64,000 nucleotides of DNA from Dioscorea cayenensis subsp. rotundata (taxonomy: Eukaryota; Streptophyta; Magnoliopsida; Dioscoreales; Dioscoreaceae). The stretch's first letter is position 1; every line of letters starts with the position of its first letter. The stretch lies in assembly GCF_009730915.1 (NCBI RefSeq), contig NC_052481.1, positions 20,248,461 through 20,312,460 on the forward strand, in the 5' to 3' direction. A program made the position numbers and the translations under genes. The notes below the pieces were generated by a model. The model did not search any database. It was not told the DNA's origin and saw nothing but the letters and a program-made list of their open reading frames with translations. Positions 34,844 through 46,480 of the stretch are shown in pieces.

Positions 34844-36652
34844 CGGTGCAGTTAGTTCTCATTTAATCTCCCATATTTCACAATATCTTTGAAACTCTAG
34901 TGAGGTGGATTCTCCACCTCTGTCGCTTCTCACAATCTTAAGGTTCTTCCCAGTCTGCCTCTCAATCAAGACATGAAAATTATGGAATTGTTGTAGAGCT
35001 TCAGACTTGCATTTGAGAAAATACACCCAACTCCACCTGCTGAAATCATCAATGAGTAAGAAGAAATATTTGTTATTACCCAGAGATGCCTCAGTCATTG
35101 GCCCACATATGTCCATGTGCACTAATTGGAGACACGAGGCTTCTCCAAGACATGCTAGCCATTAGGAAAACTAGTTCTTCTCTGCTTAGCCACAGCACAA
35201 TGCTCACATGGTGGACCCTGCTTCACCTTCATCATTCCTGACACCATGTTCCTATGAACCATAGACATTAGGATTCAATAATTCAAGTGTCCTAAGCGAA
35301 GATGCCATAACTCTGAGGTTGAATAACTCGTCATAGCTACATTCAATCTCCCAATGCTTGAGACTTCAATAGGGAACATATTATTCCTTTATTTTTGAAT
35401 TCTGATCACCTGCTTCCTTGTGTGATTATCAGTAATAATGTAGTTGATTGAAAACTACAAACTAACCTCTAGCAAGCAATTTCCCTACACTCAAGAGGTT
35501 GTGGGCCAAACCTGGTACAAATTGCACTCCATGCAGTTGCTTTAACTTGCCTGTCTAAGTGCGAATGCATATTATGCCTACTCCCTCGACCATTATTTCC
35601 TTGTCATTACCGAGTCTCACGCTTACCTTCTGAGCTTCATCCAAGCTATCAAATAGGCTCCTATCTCCAGTCATGTGGTTAGAGCATCCGCTATCAACTA
35701 ACTAGACTGAAGACGAAAGTGCTTGTGCTATGTTGCTTGCCATAAAAGTATTGTTGGTCTCCCTTTCTTCTGCTATCATGCTGGTTTCCTTCTTGGGCTA
35801 TTTTTCTCTTACCCAGCAGTTTGCTTTCATGTGGCCGAACTTCTTATAGTGAAAGCATTAAATGTGGCTTTTGTTCTCCGTGTTGCATCCACGACCTTCT
35901 CAGCCTCTTCCTCTCCTGCGAGCGCAGGACCTTCCCCGCCTTTGCTGTCTCCCCAGGAGTTTCCAGAGCTGCCCCCTTGCTGTAACTTGTGTATGAAGAG
36001 TCTCCCTTCACTACGAGTGCCTTGTCACCGAGCTTGGCTTAGGCGCGATTAACCCTCACATCATGAGCTAGCAACGTTCCACTGAGATCATCAAGCGTGA
36101 GCTTTGATAACTCCTTGGACTTCTCGATTGCTATAGCTACAAAATCAGATTTTGGCACTAGGCTTCTTAGAACTTTAGATACAACATCCGCCTTACCAAA
36201 TTTATGGCCAAGAGCTCACATCTAGTTAACGATGGTAACCACACGAGATATGTACTCTTGAATCCCTTCTGAATCCTCCATCTGTAGAGTTTCAAACCCT
36301 TGGCGAAGTGCTTGAATTCTCACTGATAGAACCTTGGATGTACCTTGGCACTGCTTCCTTAGGATTTCCTAAGCTTCATGAGCCATCTTTCCATCTGCGA
36401 TGAGATCCAAGATCCGATCATCTACAGCCTGCTGGATCAAGCAAGGCACTTTGGCGTCGTGCTTCTTATTTTCCTTCTCCTGTGCTTCCTCCTTGGACTA
36501 GGCCACGCCTTTCTCCACAAGATTCCACAACTCCTGGGATCTAAATACCGTCTTGATTCGAAGACTCCACCGTCTGTACTTAGCTCTTGAAAACACCGGA
36601 ACAGAGGATTGGGATAGGGTGATCATCGGAGCGCCGTTGCCCCCATTCACAC
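34844..36652 (-). pseudogene. Outer copia gag-pol, 5' half
   Basis: From 36652 downward: gag (NGGNGAPMITLSQSSVPVFS, YRRWSLRIKTVF, then a UBN2-like part), protease region with a CSNHMTGD-type motif near 35690, pre-integrase zinc region, and integrase with IDDFSRWSWVYF at about 35053-35018. Frame changes and in-frame stops are numerous. The frame ends at the GTATA target of the inner element and resumes at 24502. Confidence 0.8.
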
Positions 36653-36895
36653 GATTGAGTCTCTGATACCACAATGTTGTAGAATAGACATAGGATGAGG
36701 CTTCAGACATTGGCAATCTTCTGTTGTTCGACCAAATTCCATCCCTGTTACAAGATGACATAGGTGTTTGATAAAATACCTCTTCACTGGATACACAGAA
36801 AGAAGCAAAGACTTTTCAAAAGGTTTCATACACCCAATCAATTCCCAGTTCTCATTTCCATTAAATAGTCAAAAAGTAAAAGCAAAACATGTCAA

Positions 36896-36917
36896 TCTTC
36901 TGCTATTTTTTCAGTAA
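36896..36917 (+). other. ndhF: Chloroplast ndhF insertion, left piece
   Basis: Short left part of the plastid-derived insert, encoding (S)AIFSV as in the ndhF C-terminal region. It ends at the TAA target of the Harbinger element and continues at 43156. The exact junction with the LTR is uncertain by a few bases. Confidence 0.65.
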
Positions 36918-37099
36918 GGGGCTGTTTGGTTAGCAATAAGTAGAAGTAAGTAGGTGTGATGTAAGTAGTTTTACATGTAAAACTAACTTTTTGGTGTTTG
37001 GTTTGATGTAAAACTACTTTTTACATGTGAATGGACTTACCATTAAACCCTCTTTTGCAGGATTTCAACTCACAACAAAAGTTGCTGTGAGTTGAAATA

Positions 37100-37400
37100 C
37101 TGTAAAAGTTATTGTTTACACTTACCTCAAAATATAAAACAAAGGCAGAGAAGAAGATCTAGGTTGCAGTAGTGACATCCTCCACCGACTCACCGGTGAT
37201 GGCCTCGCAAACCGTAGCCTTTCTTGCAATGGTGACGGCCTTGCAAAGCCTCCGACTCTCTTGTAGCGGTGATAGCTCGCAAACCGTCCGGCTCTCTTGC
37301 AGCTATGATGGCTCACAAAACCATCGGATCTCTGGCAGCAGTAACGGCCTTGCAAAAGCAGCACTCATCGTGGTATGATCTGGCATGAGATGCTTAGATT
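37100..37400 (+). other. Tandem GTGATGGC-type repeats in the Harbinger 5' region
   Basis: Four or five degenerate units of about 45 bp contain CTCGCAAACCGT or CTTGCAA and AGTGACGGC-like words. A short open frame here (37172-37378) has no recognisable domain and is probably non-coding. Confidence 0.4.
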
Positions 37401-37807
37401 TTTTTTATTTCTTTTATGTTTTCCATGGATTTTTTCAAGATCTTTTCGAATATTTTGAGAGATATTGGATTTTTCTAGGCTCTTTTTGAATATTTTCAGT
37501 GAGATATTGGATTTTTTTAGGATTTGATATATTTTGAGTTGTTGGAGAGGATTAAGTTTGTTATGGTGGTTTTGATTGTTTAGTTTGGCCTGATTGCATA
37601 TTGTATATTTTTAGGGCATGGTTGTTTGTGATTTGGGATTTAAGTTTTGTGTAGTTTTTAATTAAGATCTTGGTTGTATGTTATAATTGTTGATTTATTA
37701 GCTATTGATTAACTCTGTGTATGTGTGTAATTGAGAAAACACAATTGACCATTGAGAAAACACAAGAAGGTAGCACCAGTAATTACAGCTGGGCATTTAA
37801 CCCATAC

Positions 37808-38311
37808 CTTTTTCAAAAGACCTAACAAAATATCTGTTGAAATGGATCTTTCATGAGCCTCATCGACCATACTAACACTACCAGAATGCAAACCAAAAAT
37901 TAGACAAGAAAATTGTATACTTTATGGTATCACCAAAACAAGAGACTAAACAAAGAATTGGAAACAACATCATCCAATGGTGAATTATGAAAATTACCTA
38001 TACTTTGTCAATAGAGGGTCATCCATCATCTCTTTAAGCAACACCCCATCTGTCAAAAATTTGATCAAGGTTACATCCTGAAATGAAACATATGAATTCA
38101 TGGAAAGACTATTTTAAGTGACAAACTACCAGAGAATGCTTTTGTAATTTACTGTTGCAACCACAAGTCACATATTTTCCAAATAAATGAACATAAGCAA
38201 AGCAAAGACAGAAGTTCCCACCGTGTTAGTAAAATCTTCAAAACGAATTGTATAGCCAACTTCTTCACCTAGTTTGACACCCATCTCTTCGGCCACTCTT
38301 GCTGAAACAGA
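37808..38311 (-). pseudogene. Captured DEAH-box RNA helicase exons (DHX35/DEAH9-like)
   Basis: Three exons on the minus strand: 38311-38222 ([20 protein letters not shown], then [10 protein letters not shown]), 38077-37998 (DVTLIKFLTDGVLLKEMMDD, then PLLTKY) and 37877-37808 (VSMVDEAHERSISTDILLGL). Together they are the helicase core around motif II, DEAH, of the DHX35-type splicing-related helicases. Each has an AG acceptor and GT donor (90, 80 and 70 nt), phases match across all joins, and there are no stops. Introns are kept, so this was copied from genomic DNA. Motif I upstream and motif III downstream are absent, so no active helicase can result. Confidence 0.88.
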
Positions 38312-38866
38312 CTGTAGAAGCAAATAACATAATCTTCATAATGAATTATTCACATGGAGTGGTTTCGTCTAGTTCTTTTTTGGGTTGGAGTTAGTTTTAG
38401 ATTTGTTCTTAAAAGATGGATGGTTTGTTAGTTGTGTTTTTATTTATTAAGTTGTGTATTTTGCCATTATGTGAGATTAAATAAGATGTTAGGCTGTTTA
38501 AATGCATGTTGCTTTAATTGTTGAAACTGATTGATGTATTGTTAGTGTCGTCTTGATTTACATTTTTGGGGTTGTCGTATGTATATATGTATATTTATCA
38601 CTTATATGTTTTTGATATTATTATTTGATAATCATTGATATAAGAACTTTATACATATATGTACATCAAATTTTAAAATAAGAAAACTGTAATCTAGTTC
38701 ATTAAAATTGTTAAATATTTAATTTGTTTGGTGTGGACAGCTGTGACATTGATGTTCACTAATAACAACCACAAACATTTGCATACTCTCCTATTTTTTT
38801 TAATAATGACCACAATATATATATATATAAACCTATAGATATATATAGATATATACCTATAGTCAG

Positions 38867-38899
<33 letters not shown>

Positions 38900-39668
38900 T
38901 TTGTTTCATGGGATCATGTTTTCATGAATATGACGGGTGAGTTTGAGTTTGCATGCATGTGATTAAGGGAACGTATAATAATTATAAAACTATGATATCA
39001 TGAATATATAGTATAATAATTATTAAACTATGATATCAAAGGGAGTTTGAGTTTGAGTTTGCATGCATGAATCTAACAGATGTCTGTTAATTTTGAACTT
39101 CTGCTATTCCTTTAGACATGTCCTGTTAAGTTATATTTTAGTTAGCTTCATCATGGCCAAAGGCTGCAAATCCCTGTCAAATGCATTCGTGGATTCCAGA
39201 GGAATGGTTCCATACTAATCAGGCTCAACTCCCTTTGATTTATTAATTTTTGGCATGTGGATAGGATAGATTAAAACATGAATTTATGGAAAAAAAAATT
39301 AAAGCCAGTTACTTTATTAAAAATTTATCTAAAGTTTTTGGCTACCAAGGTGATCATTGGAAATGATTTATAAAATATAAAAGATAAAGATTCCTTCTAG
39401 AGGATTATTGATATGTGGGAGCTTCATGATTGAAGCGTATGCACTTTTGAGGTTAATAGTGTGTTGTTTTTTCCCACGATTGCAACATTTAAGGGGTGTT
39501 TGATATGGGAATTAATCTAAAATTTGAAAATGCATATTTAATTTCTATTTTCACGCTATGTCCTCTTTGATTCTAGGGCATAAGATTTTTATATTTTATA
39601 TTTTAACTATTTTTGTGTATTTTATTAAATCATGGTTTTATTTGTAATAGTGGATTTGTTTTTTATAG

Positions 39669-40974
39669 ATGAGCACAAATTTTGAAGATGAATATGCTGC
39701 AGTTGCCTCAGCTGTGTTTGTTAGTATTTTAGCATTAATGTGGTATAGTGGAAGAAGACTTAATTTTCCATGGGAGCCTTACTACAATAGGGATGAACAA
39801 CGCACAAATTATATTTCAAGAATTATATGTAGCTCCGATACGGCTAGTATTTCAATGCTAAGAATGAGACGAGCATCATTTTTTGGACTATGTGATATAT
39901 TAAAGACGAAAGGATTATTATGCAACACTTTACATGCAAGTGTTGAAGAGCAAATGGCCATGTTCCTTCACATTGTTGGACATAATATGAGAAATAGAGT
40001 TGTTGGAATGAATTTTTTACGATCTGGAGAAACTGTTAGCCGATATTTCCATCATGTGTTGCATGCTATTGGAGAACTTCGTGCTGAGTTAATTGTACCA
40101 CCTAACACAAGTACTAGTCCGATCATAGCACAAGATCCAAGATTCATGCCGTACTTTAAGGTAAAATAAAAATGATTAATTATGATTAAATTGGCAAGAA
40201 GAATTACTAAGGCTACTAATTTTTCGTTAACAAATAGGATTGCATTGGAGCACTTGATGGTACACATATTCATGCCTATGTTCCTAATGATATTGTGGCA
40301 CGTTTTTGGGGGAGAAAACCTTATCCCACTCAAAATGTATTAGCTGCAGTTAATTTTGAATTATGATTCACATATGTGCTAGCCGGTTGGGAGGGCTCAG
40401 CTCATGATGCACTTGTCCTCTGGAATGCTTTAGAGAGAGAAGATGGCTTATAGTGCCAGAGGGTATCATACCATTCTATAAAAATTAAGATATTTAACCT
40501 AATACAATTAGGTAATAACTTGTAACTTTTTTGTTTTAGGAAAATATTACCTTGTTGATGAGGGATATTCTACACGACTGGGTTTTATATCACCTTTTTC
40601 GTGGTGTCCGATATCATCTTAAGGAATTTAGTGCACATTCTCCATCAAATAGCAAAGAATTGTTTAACTATAGATATTCTTCGTTGCGTACGTCGGTGGA
40701 ACGAGCCTTTGGAGCGTTGAAAAACCTTTTCAAGATCTTGACTTCTAGGCCATTTTTTCCTTTTGAAACACAAATAGATATTGTGATCGCATGTTGCATT
40801 CTACATAATTATATTCTACAAGGAGGTAGTGACATGTACATACTAAACCTTGAAGAGTGGGAACCTAATCCAAATTTGCATGAGATAAGAACACAATCCC
40901 AAGTCCGTGAAGAAACAAGAGAATGGTTAGGAATACGAGAAGCAATTATGAATAACATGTGGAGTAATAGATGA
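39669..40974 (+). pseudogene. PIF/Harbinger DDE transposase (HARBI1-like)
   Basis: Exon 1 from ATG 39669 holds the N-terminal part (FFGLCDILKTKGLL, SVEEQMAMFLHIVGHN). After a short intron (about 40165-40236) comes the first catalytic Asp in DCIGALDGTHIHAYVP. The second Asp lies in YLVDEGY (about 40548) and the Glu in SSLRTSVERAFGALK (about 40680). It is broken by TGA near 40363 (after VNFEL), a 1-bp loss near 40453 and a 1-bp gain in a T run near 40593. The family cuts and pastes elements at TWA sites with help from a Myb-like partner encoded just downstream. Confidence 0.88.
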
Positions 40975-41253
40975 AACTAACTTTTTATATTGTAGTGCTT
41001 TTGTTTTTTTAAACAAAAAAACATGTGTATCTTCATTCAATATTTTATTGCTCTTATGATTGTATATTTTGATGTTTGCTTGTATGATACAAAAACATGT
41101 GTAACTTTTTCGATATATGTTTATTTACAAATTGTTGTTTCCCCTTGCCTTTAAAGATGCGTATGTTGTTGTTTGTGAGTGTATTGTCTTCATTCATTTT
41201 AATAAATATTTATATTCATAAATAATTGTTTTCATGCTAATTACTTGTTGCAG

Positions 41254-42261
41254 ATGGAATCTCAAGATATGACACCAGAAAGCCATAACTTGGCTGGGAA
41301 GAAAGCATCAACTAATGTCCGATGGACTGCAATGATGACATCTTTCATGTTAACATCTCTTGTTGAGTAAGCGAATCTTGGCCTTAAATCTGATAATGAT
41401 GACATCTTTCATGTTAACAAGAGCTGTTAGTGCAAGGTTCAACCTAACTGCAAGTGATACACATGTCAACAATCGTCTTCGGCATGTAAGAAAAATATGG
41501 TTAATTATTAAGAAAATTAAGAGTTTAAGTGGTGTGTCATGGGATGATGTGGAGAAAAAAATAGTCATGGGGGAAGAGGAATACCAAATATACATACATG
41601 TAAGTCATATATTGCGGTTAATGATTAATAGTTCATATTACATTTTGCACATTAACCGTAATTGTAGAATGTAATGTTTTTTATATAGGCGCACCCCGGA
41701 GAGGAGATTTATATCAATAAACCAATACAATATTATGATGAAATGGCCATTGTATATGGAAATGATCAAGCAATAGGGTCTTTTGCAAGAACGGGTGCTC
41801 AAAGTACTAGGAGCCTAGGTGCACGCATGGATCAACCACCAACATCACCGGTAATTGATCTTGACAACCAAACACAAGGATTTTATGATTTTGATGACTT
41901 TGCACCAAGTGAAACTCCTACTGATGACACACCAACGACTGCAACTTCCTCGGCTAAAAAAGGTAATAAAAGAGCGAAGCATGCTAACACAGATCGAGAA
42001 ATCATGCAAGATGTAAAGTTTGAACTAGGAAGAATTGCAAATGCGTTAGAGGCGGACAAAAGCAAATTTATTAGTAAAGAATTGCTTGATGAAATCATGA
42101 CTTTGTGTGCTCACAATAGTGAGTATGACCTTAGACGAGCATACGACTATTTGCTCCAAAATCTTCCTTTAGCAAATGGATTTATGTATAAAACCCATTC
42201 TCTTCGGTGTATTTGGATGGATGACTTTCTTGATCGTTTAAGGGATGATTGCCGAGCATGA
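41254..42261 (+). pseudogene. Harbinger Myb/SANT-like DNA-binding protein
   Basis: ATG 41254 follows TTGCAG. The Myb/SANT-like domain starts VRWTAMMTSFML and continues NNRLRHVRKIWLIIKKIKSL, then VSWDDVEKKIVM. An intron at about 41599-41689 separates YQIYIH from the C-terminal half (EEIYINKPIQYYDEMAIVYG), which ends DDFLDRLRDDCRA. In this family the protein binds the element ends and brings in the transposase. It is broken by TAA at 41368 and by a local rearrangement at 41388-41417, where 25 bp copied from 41333-41357 replace the expected sequence. Confidence 0.8.
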
Positions 42262-43155
42262 GTTAAATTGAGCAAATATTAGGTTGTGCTTTGTTTGTTG
42301 TTTGGACAATATTATGTTGTATTGTATTTTGTCATTTGGACAATTAATGTTGTATTTTATTTTATCATTTGGACAAATGTATTGTGGTATTTTAGTTTGT
42401 TGTTTAGACAAGTATTATATCATGTTGTATTTTATTTTGTTGAACTCATGGACCAATGTTGTTTTTTGTTTTGTTGAACTCATGAACCAATGGTATATTT
42501 TATTTTGTTGAACTTATTATGATGCTAAATTTGGACTAATGTTGTATTTTTTAGGATGTTACATTTTGAATGAATGTTTAATGGTGGATTTAATGCCATA
42601 TGTTTAATGGTGCATTTAATGTTATATTTTGTTTTGTTGAACTTATTAATGGTGTTTATAATCAAATTTTGTAGCATATATAATAACATGATTATAAAAA
42701 TAATAATTTATGCTTTGTTTAATTTAATATTATATTTTTAAAATACCAATTTGTTATTTAATTTAGATAGGAAAATACTTTTATGGCATATAATTAAATT
42801 GTATTATATTTTTAAATTAATTAATTTTTTAAATTAATCTTAATCCTAATTAATACGAGTTAAATAATTAATAGTTTTTAAAGATAAAATTGAATCATAA
42901 TATATAATTAAAAAATTTTATAAATAATATTAAATAGTTAATGTTAACAATATATGATAGGGGTAATCTTACCACTTCACTTATGTGGTAATTATACCCC
43001 ATAACTTACATTAAACCAAACAAAGAAAAAGCAAATACATTTCAAATGACAGCAAACCAAACAGATATAATGTAAGTTAAAATACAACATTTTCACTTAC
43101 ACTGTAATTTTTACTTACATGTAAATTCACTTACTGACAACCAAACAACCCCTAA

Positions 43156-43556
43156 GTGTATCCCTTTTCGGACTATTCATAGCATCCATTTTCTATGGGT
43201 CTGTTTATTCATCTTTCCAGAATTTGAACTTAATCAATTTTTTTGTAAAAAGGAGACCTAGGAGAATTCTATTGGATCAAATAAAAAATGTAATATACAA
43301 TTGGTCATATAATCGTGGTTACATAGATATTTTTTATACTAAGGGCTTAACTATGAGTATAAGACGATTGTCCAAATTAATTCAGTTTTTTGATAGATAT
43401 ATAATTGATGGAATTACAAATGGGATTGGTGTTGCAAGTTTCTTTCTCGGGGAAGGGATAAGATATATAGGCGGGGGGCGAATATCGTCTTATTTATTCT
43501 TGTATTTATCTTATGTATCAATATTTTTCATATTTTATCAATATTTTTATTTTTGA
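43156..43556 (+). other. ndhF: Chloroplast ndhF insertion, main piece (NUPT)
   Basis: The frame encodes the C-terminal part of plastid NADH dehydrogenase subunit 5: [75 protein letters not shown], to TGA at 43554-43556. There are no stops or frameshifts over about 134 codons, so transfer to the nucleus was recent or the sequence has changed little. It is not expected to function here: there is no start, and it sits in an LTR. Confidence 0.92.
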
Positions 43557-43718
43557 TTTTTATGTTTCCTTTTTACACATTATCAGTACATAAACAAAAG
43601 GCTTCTCCCATCCTTTATATGAGAGCAACAACTACTCTGACCACCATTCTCCACCTTTCCGTCAGCAACCACCGCCGGCAACGTCGCGTCCCTAGCCTCA
43701 GTCAACATCAACAACATC

Positions 43719-43954
43719 TACTCACACATATATCAACAAGACACACACATTAACTTTTCATAAAATATAAGTTTTAGGTGTCAGACTGGTCAAACTTAGC
43801 TAGTTAACCGAGCTAATTATGGCACATTACTCAACAGTACTATTGCTGATGAGATCTCCTAAATGGCTCTCAAGTATCCCTATACTTCACTAACATATAT
43901 CCTTTGTGTTATTCATGATATACATGTGTGTTGTTACTGGTCATGTATGTCAAG
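43719..43954 (+). pseudogene. FNR-like copy C, 5' remnant
   Basis: Continues the region interrupted at 21841. It matches 51743-51975 upstream of and into copy B (CTACTCACACATA, TTAACCGAGCTAA, GAGATCTCC). ATG 43863 begins M-A-L-K-Y-P as in copy B. Similarity ends at 43954 where a GC-rich repeat starts. No further exons are present. Confidence 0.7.
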
Positions 43955-44200
43955 TAGAGATGGCAATTTGTACCCTACCCGATGGGTATACCGGTACCCG
44001 TACCCGGTCAAAGAGGGTATTACACTCTTTGACCTGGTACGGGTACGGGTAAGGGTATTACCCATTAGTTTTTGAGCGGGTACTGGTCGGGTAAGGGTAT
44101 GCCCCTACCCTACCCGTACCCTTACCCTTACCCTTACCCGTTAAGAGGGTACGGGTAAAACCCGTACCCGTACCCTTACCCTCTCATATATATATGAAGG
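43955..44200. repeat. GC-rich repeat with GGGTACGGGTA inverted blocks
   Basis: It starts TAGAGATGGCAA, like termini of plant hAT-type MITEs, then has ACCCGTACCC and GGGTACGGGTA blocks in both orientations. No right terminus or TSD was identified. Confidence 0.5.
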
Positions 44201-46309
44201 GTTATGATGAATTTGATCAAGTGTTATGCCATTAGTTCGAGGTAGCTACTGAAAAGAGAATGAAGAGAAGCATGGATGGCTGAGATTAAATCATCATGGA
44301 TGGATAGCTTTAGTTCGAGGCAAGGCAAGTGGATGGATGAAGAGCGGTGGAGCTGGTCTGGTACAGACGCGTGGAGTAATGACTCAGCCTTTTTTAGTTT
44401 CATTTTGGTGATCAAAGTTTGTTTAATATAAAGTTAGAGAACAGTTAGTTAATGTTTTTTTATGTGTTTTATTGTTCTTCCTGAGTTTTTCTCAAGTTTT
44501 TTTATGAGATAGCTCTCTTTGTCGAATTTTCCTGGTTTGTAGAGAGAGAATTTCATTTTGATGTGAATAAAAGACTTGTTTCTCATGAAGTCTAGATGCT
44601 ATATAGTGATTATCAGACCCCGTCTGCTGCACAACTCAATCCTCAGGTTTTTTTTCCGGTGGAGGGTGTGGCCGATGTCCCTCCATGCCACACCCCGGCG
44701 CCGCCACTGTCTGTGTATGAATAACATATCGATGGTTTCTTTTAAATTTCATTTTGCAGGGTGTTGACGGGAACTTGTAAACTTGCTAATGGTTAGCAGA
44801 CCATGTAAACTTGTTAACTTCTCCTCCCTTGTTGGCATAATTTTGCTTTGAATTTATTATGATAATTAACTCTTGATTTCAATCAGCAATTTAGCATATA
44901 TGTTGTATCTATTAGAAACCAAATCCTCATAAACTAGATTATATCTAGAACAACAAGAGAAATAGATCATTTGCATGCCTTACCCATTTCCTTATATCGA
45001 TTTCAATTTTGGCTTCAAAAAGGAAATATTTGCTCTTTTTGACTGTGGTTATCTCCATTTTCCTCTGTATTTCTTGTTGATTCTTTATTGCTTGGATGAT
45101 ATGGTATTAGCATATTGATCTGTTCTTTTGGGAGCACTAAAGTTGTGATTTTTATGCTGTTTTTGTTCTTAGTTGTGCTACGGGTGAGATGACTTGTGAT
45201 ACGGGTGGATGATACGGTTTTTGTTCTTAGCACACCATGTAAACTTGTGATACGTCATTAGCATGTTGATCTGTTTTTGTGTTTCTTCTTCTTCTTTTGA
45301 TTATTCTTTTTGGCTCAATTTTGTATAGTCTACAAGGTCATTTAGGGTTTAATTTATTGTAATCTTGAAAAGCTTGAAATTGTTTCTTAGTTTCTTGCTG
45401 TTTAGGAATATAGGCAAATGAGGAGAGTGTTTAGGTTGGACTTTTTGATAGCGAGGGATTAAAAATGTCATTTTTGAACTTATCAAAATGGGTTTAGGGT
45501 TTAAGTTTAACCCCTTTTATTTTTTCAGAATGATTTGCATCAATTGGTGCAACCATTTGGTGTTGTCACTAAGCTATGTTACGAATGAAGAATCAGGTTT
45601 TGTGCTATTAATTCCTGTTTTCTTCATTTCATTCTTTCTTTAGAGATAGAAAATGCTGACAAATTATGTGAAATTTGTTATTATTTTAGGCTCTTCTCCA
45701 AATGCAAGATGTCGATTATGCCGTTAACGTTAGCTGGATGTGAAATCTGTTATTATTTTAGGCTTAGATAGATTTACTCCATTTTTCATGGAAATAATGA
45801 TCATCTCCCCTCTGCAAAGTCAGCTGGATAGCATATTGTATAGAAAGTTCATTTTGTTCCAAAGATGTTCTATGCTTGTTTTATCTTTTTTATCATCCAC
45901 TTTTATCTTTTTGCTTGTTTTTGCTAATTGTTGTATATTGCAATCCAGGTTTGAGCAACCCATCAAATTTAATCCAGCTTCTTCTTGATTTGGCATAGAA
46001 GATCAGGAACTCATAGAAATTTTGATGTCCAGGTTAAATCCATTTTTTCCATTGTGAAGATGTTGTATGTTTATTATCCATGTGGACAAGGGGGACTGAA
46101 GGCTGCAGATTTTTGTATCATGTTAAATTTGTATTCAAAGTTAATCCATTGTGATGTCCAGGTTAAATTTGTATTCATCAAAGTTAAATTGGTTGTTGGG
46201 TATTCATCAATGTTAAATTTGTATTCATCCAGGGTAATCCATTGTGATGTCCAGGTCAAAATACAATTCAAGTCTGTTCTCCAAGAATGGAAGCATGCAT
46301 GGACACCTG
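44201..46309. other. Mostly unassigned DNA with local direct repeats
   Basis: No supported gene. GTAAACTTG words recur near 44776, 44807 and 45239. From 46010 to 46290 a motif around GATGTCCAGGTTAAAT and AATTTGTATTCATC is repeated several times. This may be the 3' part of the FAR1/MULE-type element whose gene lies at 47034-49174. Confidence 0.4.
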
Positions 46310-46480
46310 CACATACTACAAAATCAAACAACATCTCTTCATTAAAAATAAGCAACACACATACTACAAAATCAAACAACATCCCTTCATCAAACATAAG
46401 CAACACACATACTACAAAATCAAACAACATCCCTTCATCAAACATAAGAAACACACATACTACAAAATCAAACAACATCT
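46310..46480. repeat. 48-bp tandem repeat, about 3.6 units
   Basis: Units start at 46310, 46358, 46406 and 46454 with CACATACTACAAAATCAAAC. The spacing is a multiple of three, so a frame stays open by chance on either strand. Confidence 0.9.

Larger units (their letters stand above)
36918..43152. mobile_element. PIF/Harbinger element with transposase, Myb-like ORF and captured exons
   Basis: 6235 bp bounded by TAA at 36915-36917 and 43153-43155. Terminal repeats are GGGGCTGTTTGGTTAGCA and, reverse-complemented, GGGGTTGTTTGGTTGTCA, typical of plant Harbinger elements. It encodes the two usual proteins, a DDE transposase (39669-40974) and a Myb/SANT-like protein (41254-42261), both now broken. 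Between the left end and the transposase lie three exons of a DEAH-box helicase in opposite orientation. The ndhF frame is continuous across the insertion once one TAA is discounted. Confidence 0.92.
21842..43713 (-). mobile_element. Outer Ty1/copia LTR retrotransposon with nested insertions
   Basis: Two matching LTRs bound the block: 21842-22327, and 36675-about 36893 plus about 43561-43713. The target duplication is GCATC (21837-21841) and ACATC (43714-43718), one change. The intact target is preserved at 51737-51745, where GCATC runs directly into TACTCACACA. A tRNA-iMet-type primer site (TGGTATCAGAG, minus strand) adjoins the LTR at 36675, and a GGGGGG polypurine tract adjoins 22327. The coding DNA is on the minus strand and is split by the inner copia element. 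Many LTR differences make this the oldest layer. Confidence 0.85.
36675..43713 (-). repeat. 5' LTR of the outer copia element, split
   Basis: LTR sequence matches 21842 onward up to about 36893 (ACATGTCAA) and resumes near 43561 (ATGTTTCC, TACACATTATCAGTAC), ending CATCAACA at 43713. About 110 bp present in the other LTR (22066-22172) are missing here; ndhF DNA with a Harbinger element inside occupies the gap. Confidence 0.8.

Noticed and set aside
37172..37378. Small protein gene inside the Harbinger element
   Set aside because: The frame consists of degenerate DNA repeats rich in Ser and Gln codons. No similarity or start context supports it.
43224..43556. Functional nuclear ndhF gene
   Set aside because: The frame is open, but it covers only the C-terminal part of a plastid-encoded protein, has no start codon or transit peptide and sits in an LTR.
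44040..44190. Interstitial telomere repeat
   Set aside because: CCCTTACCCTTACCC-like words occur, but the plant repeat CCCTAAA does not, and the block is part of a GGGTACGGGTA inverted-repeat element.
46310..46480. Protein with 16-residue repeats (open frames on both strands)
   Set aside because: The 48-bp unit length keeps frames open automatically. There is no supported start or conserved partner, so it is treated as a tandem DNA repeat.
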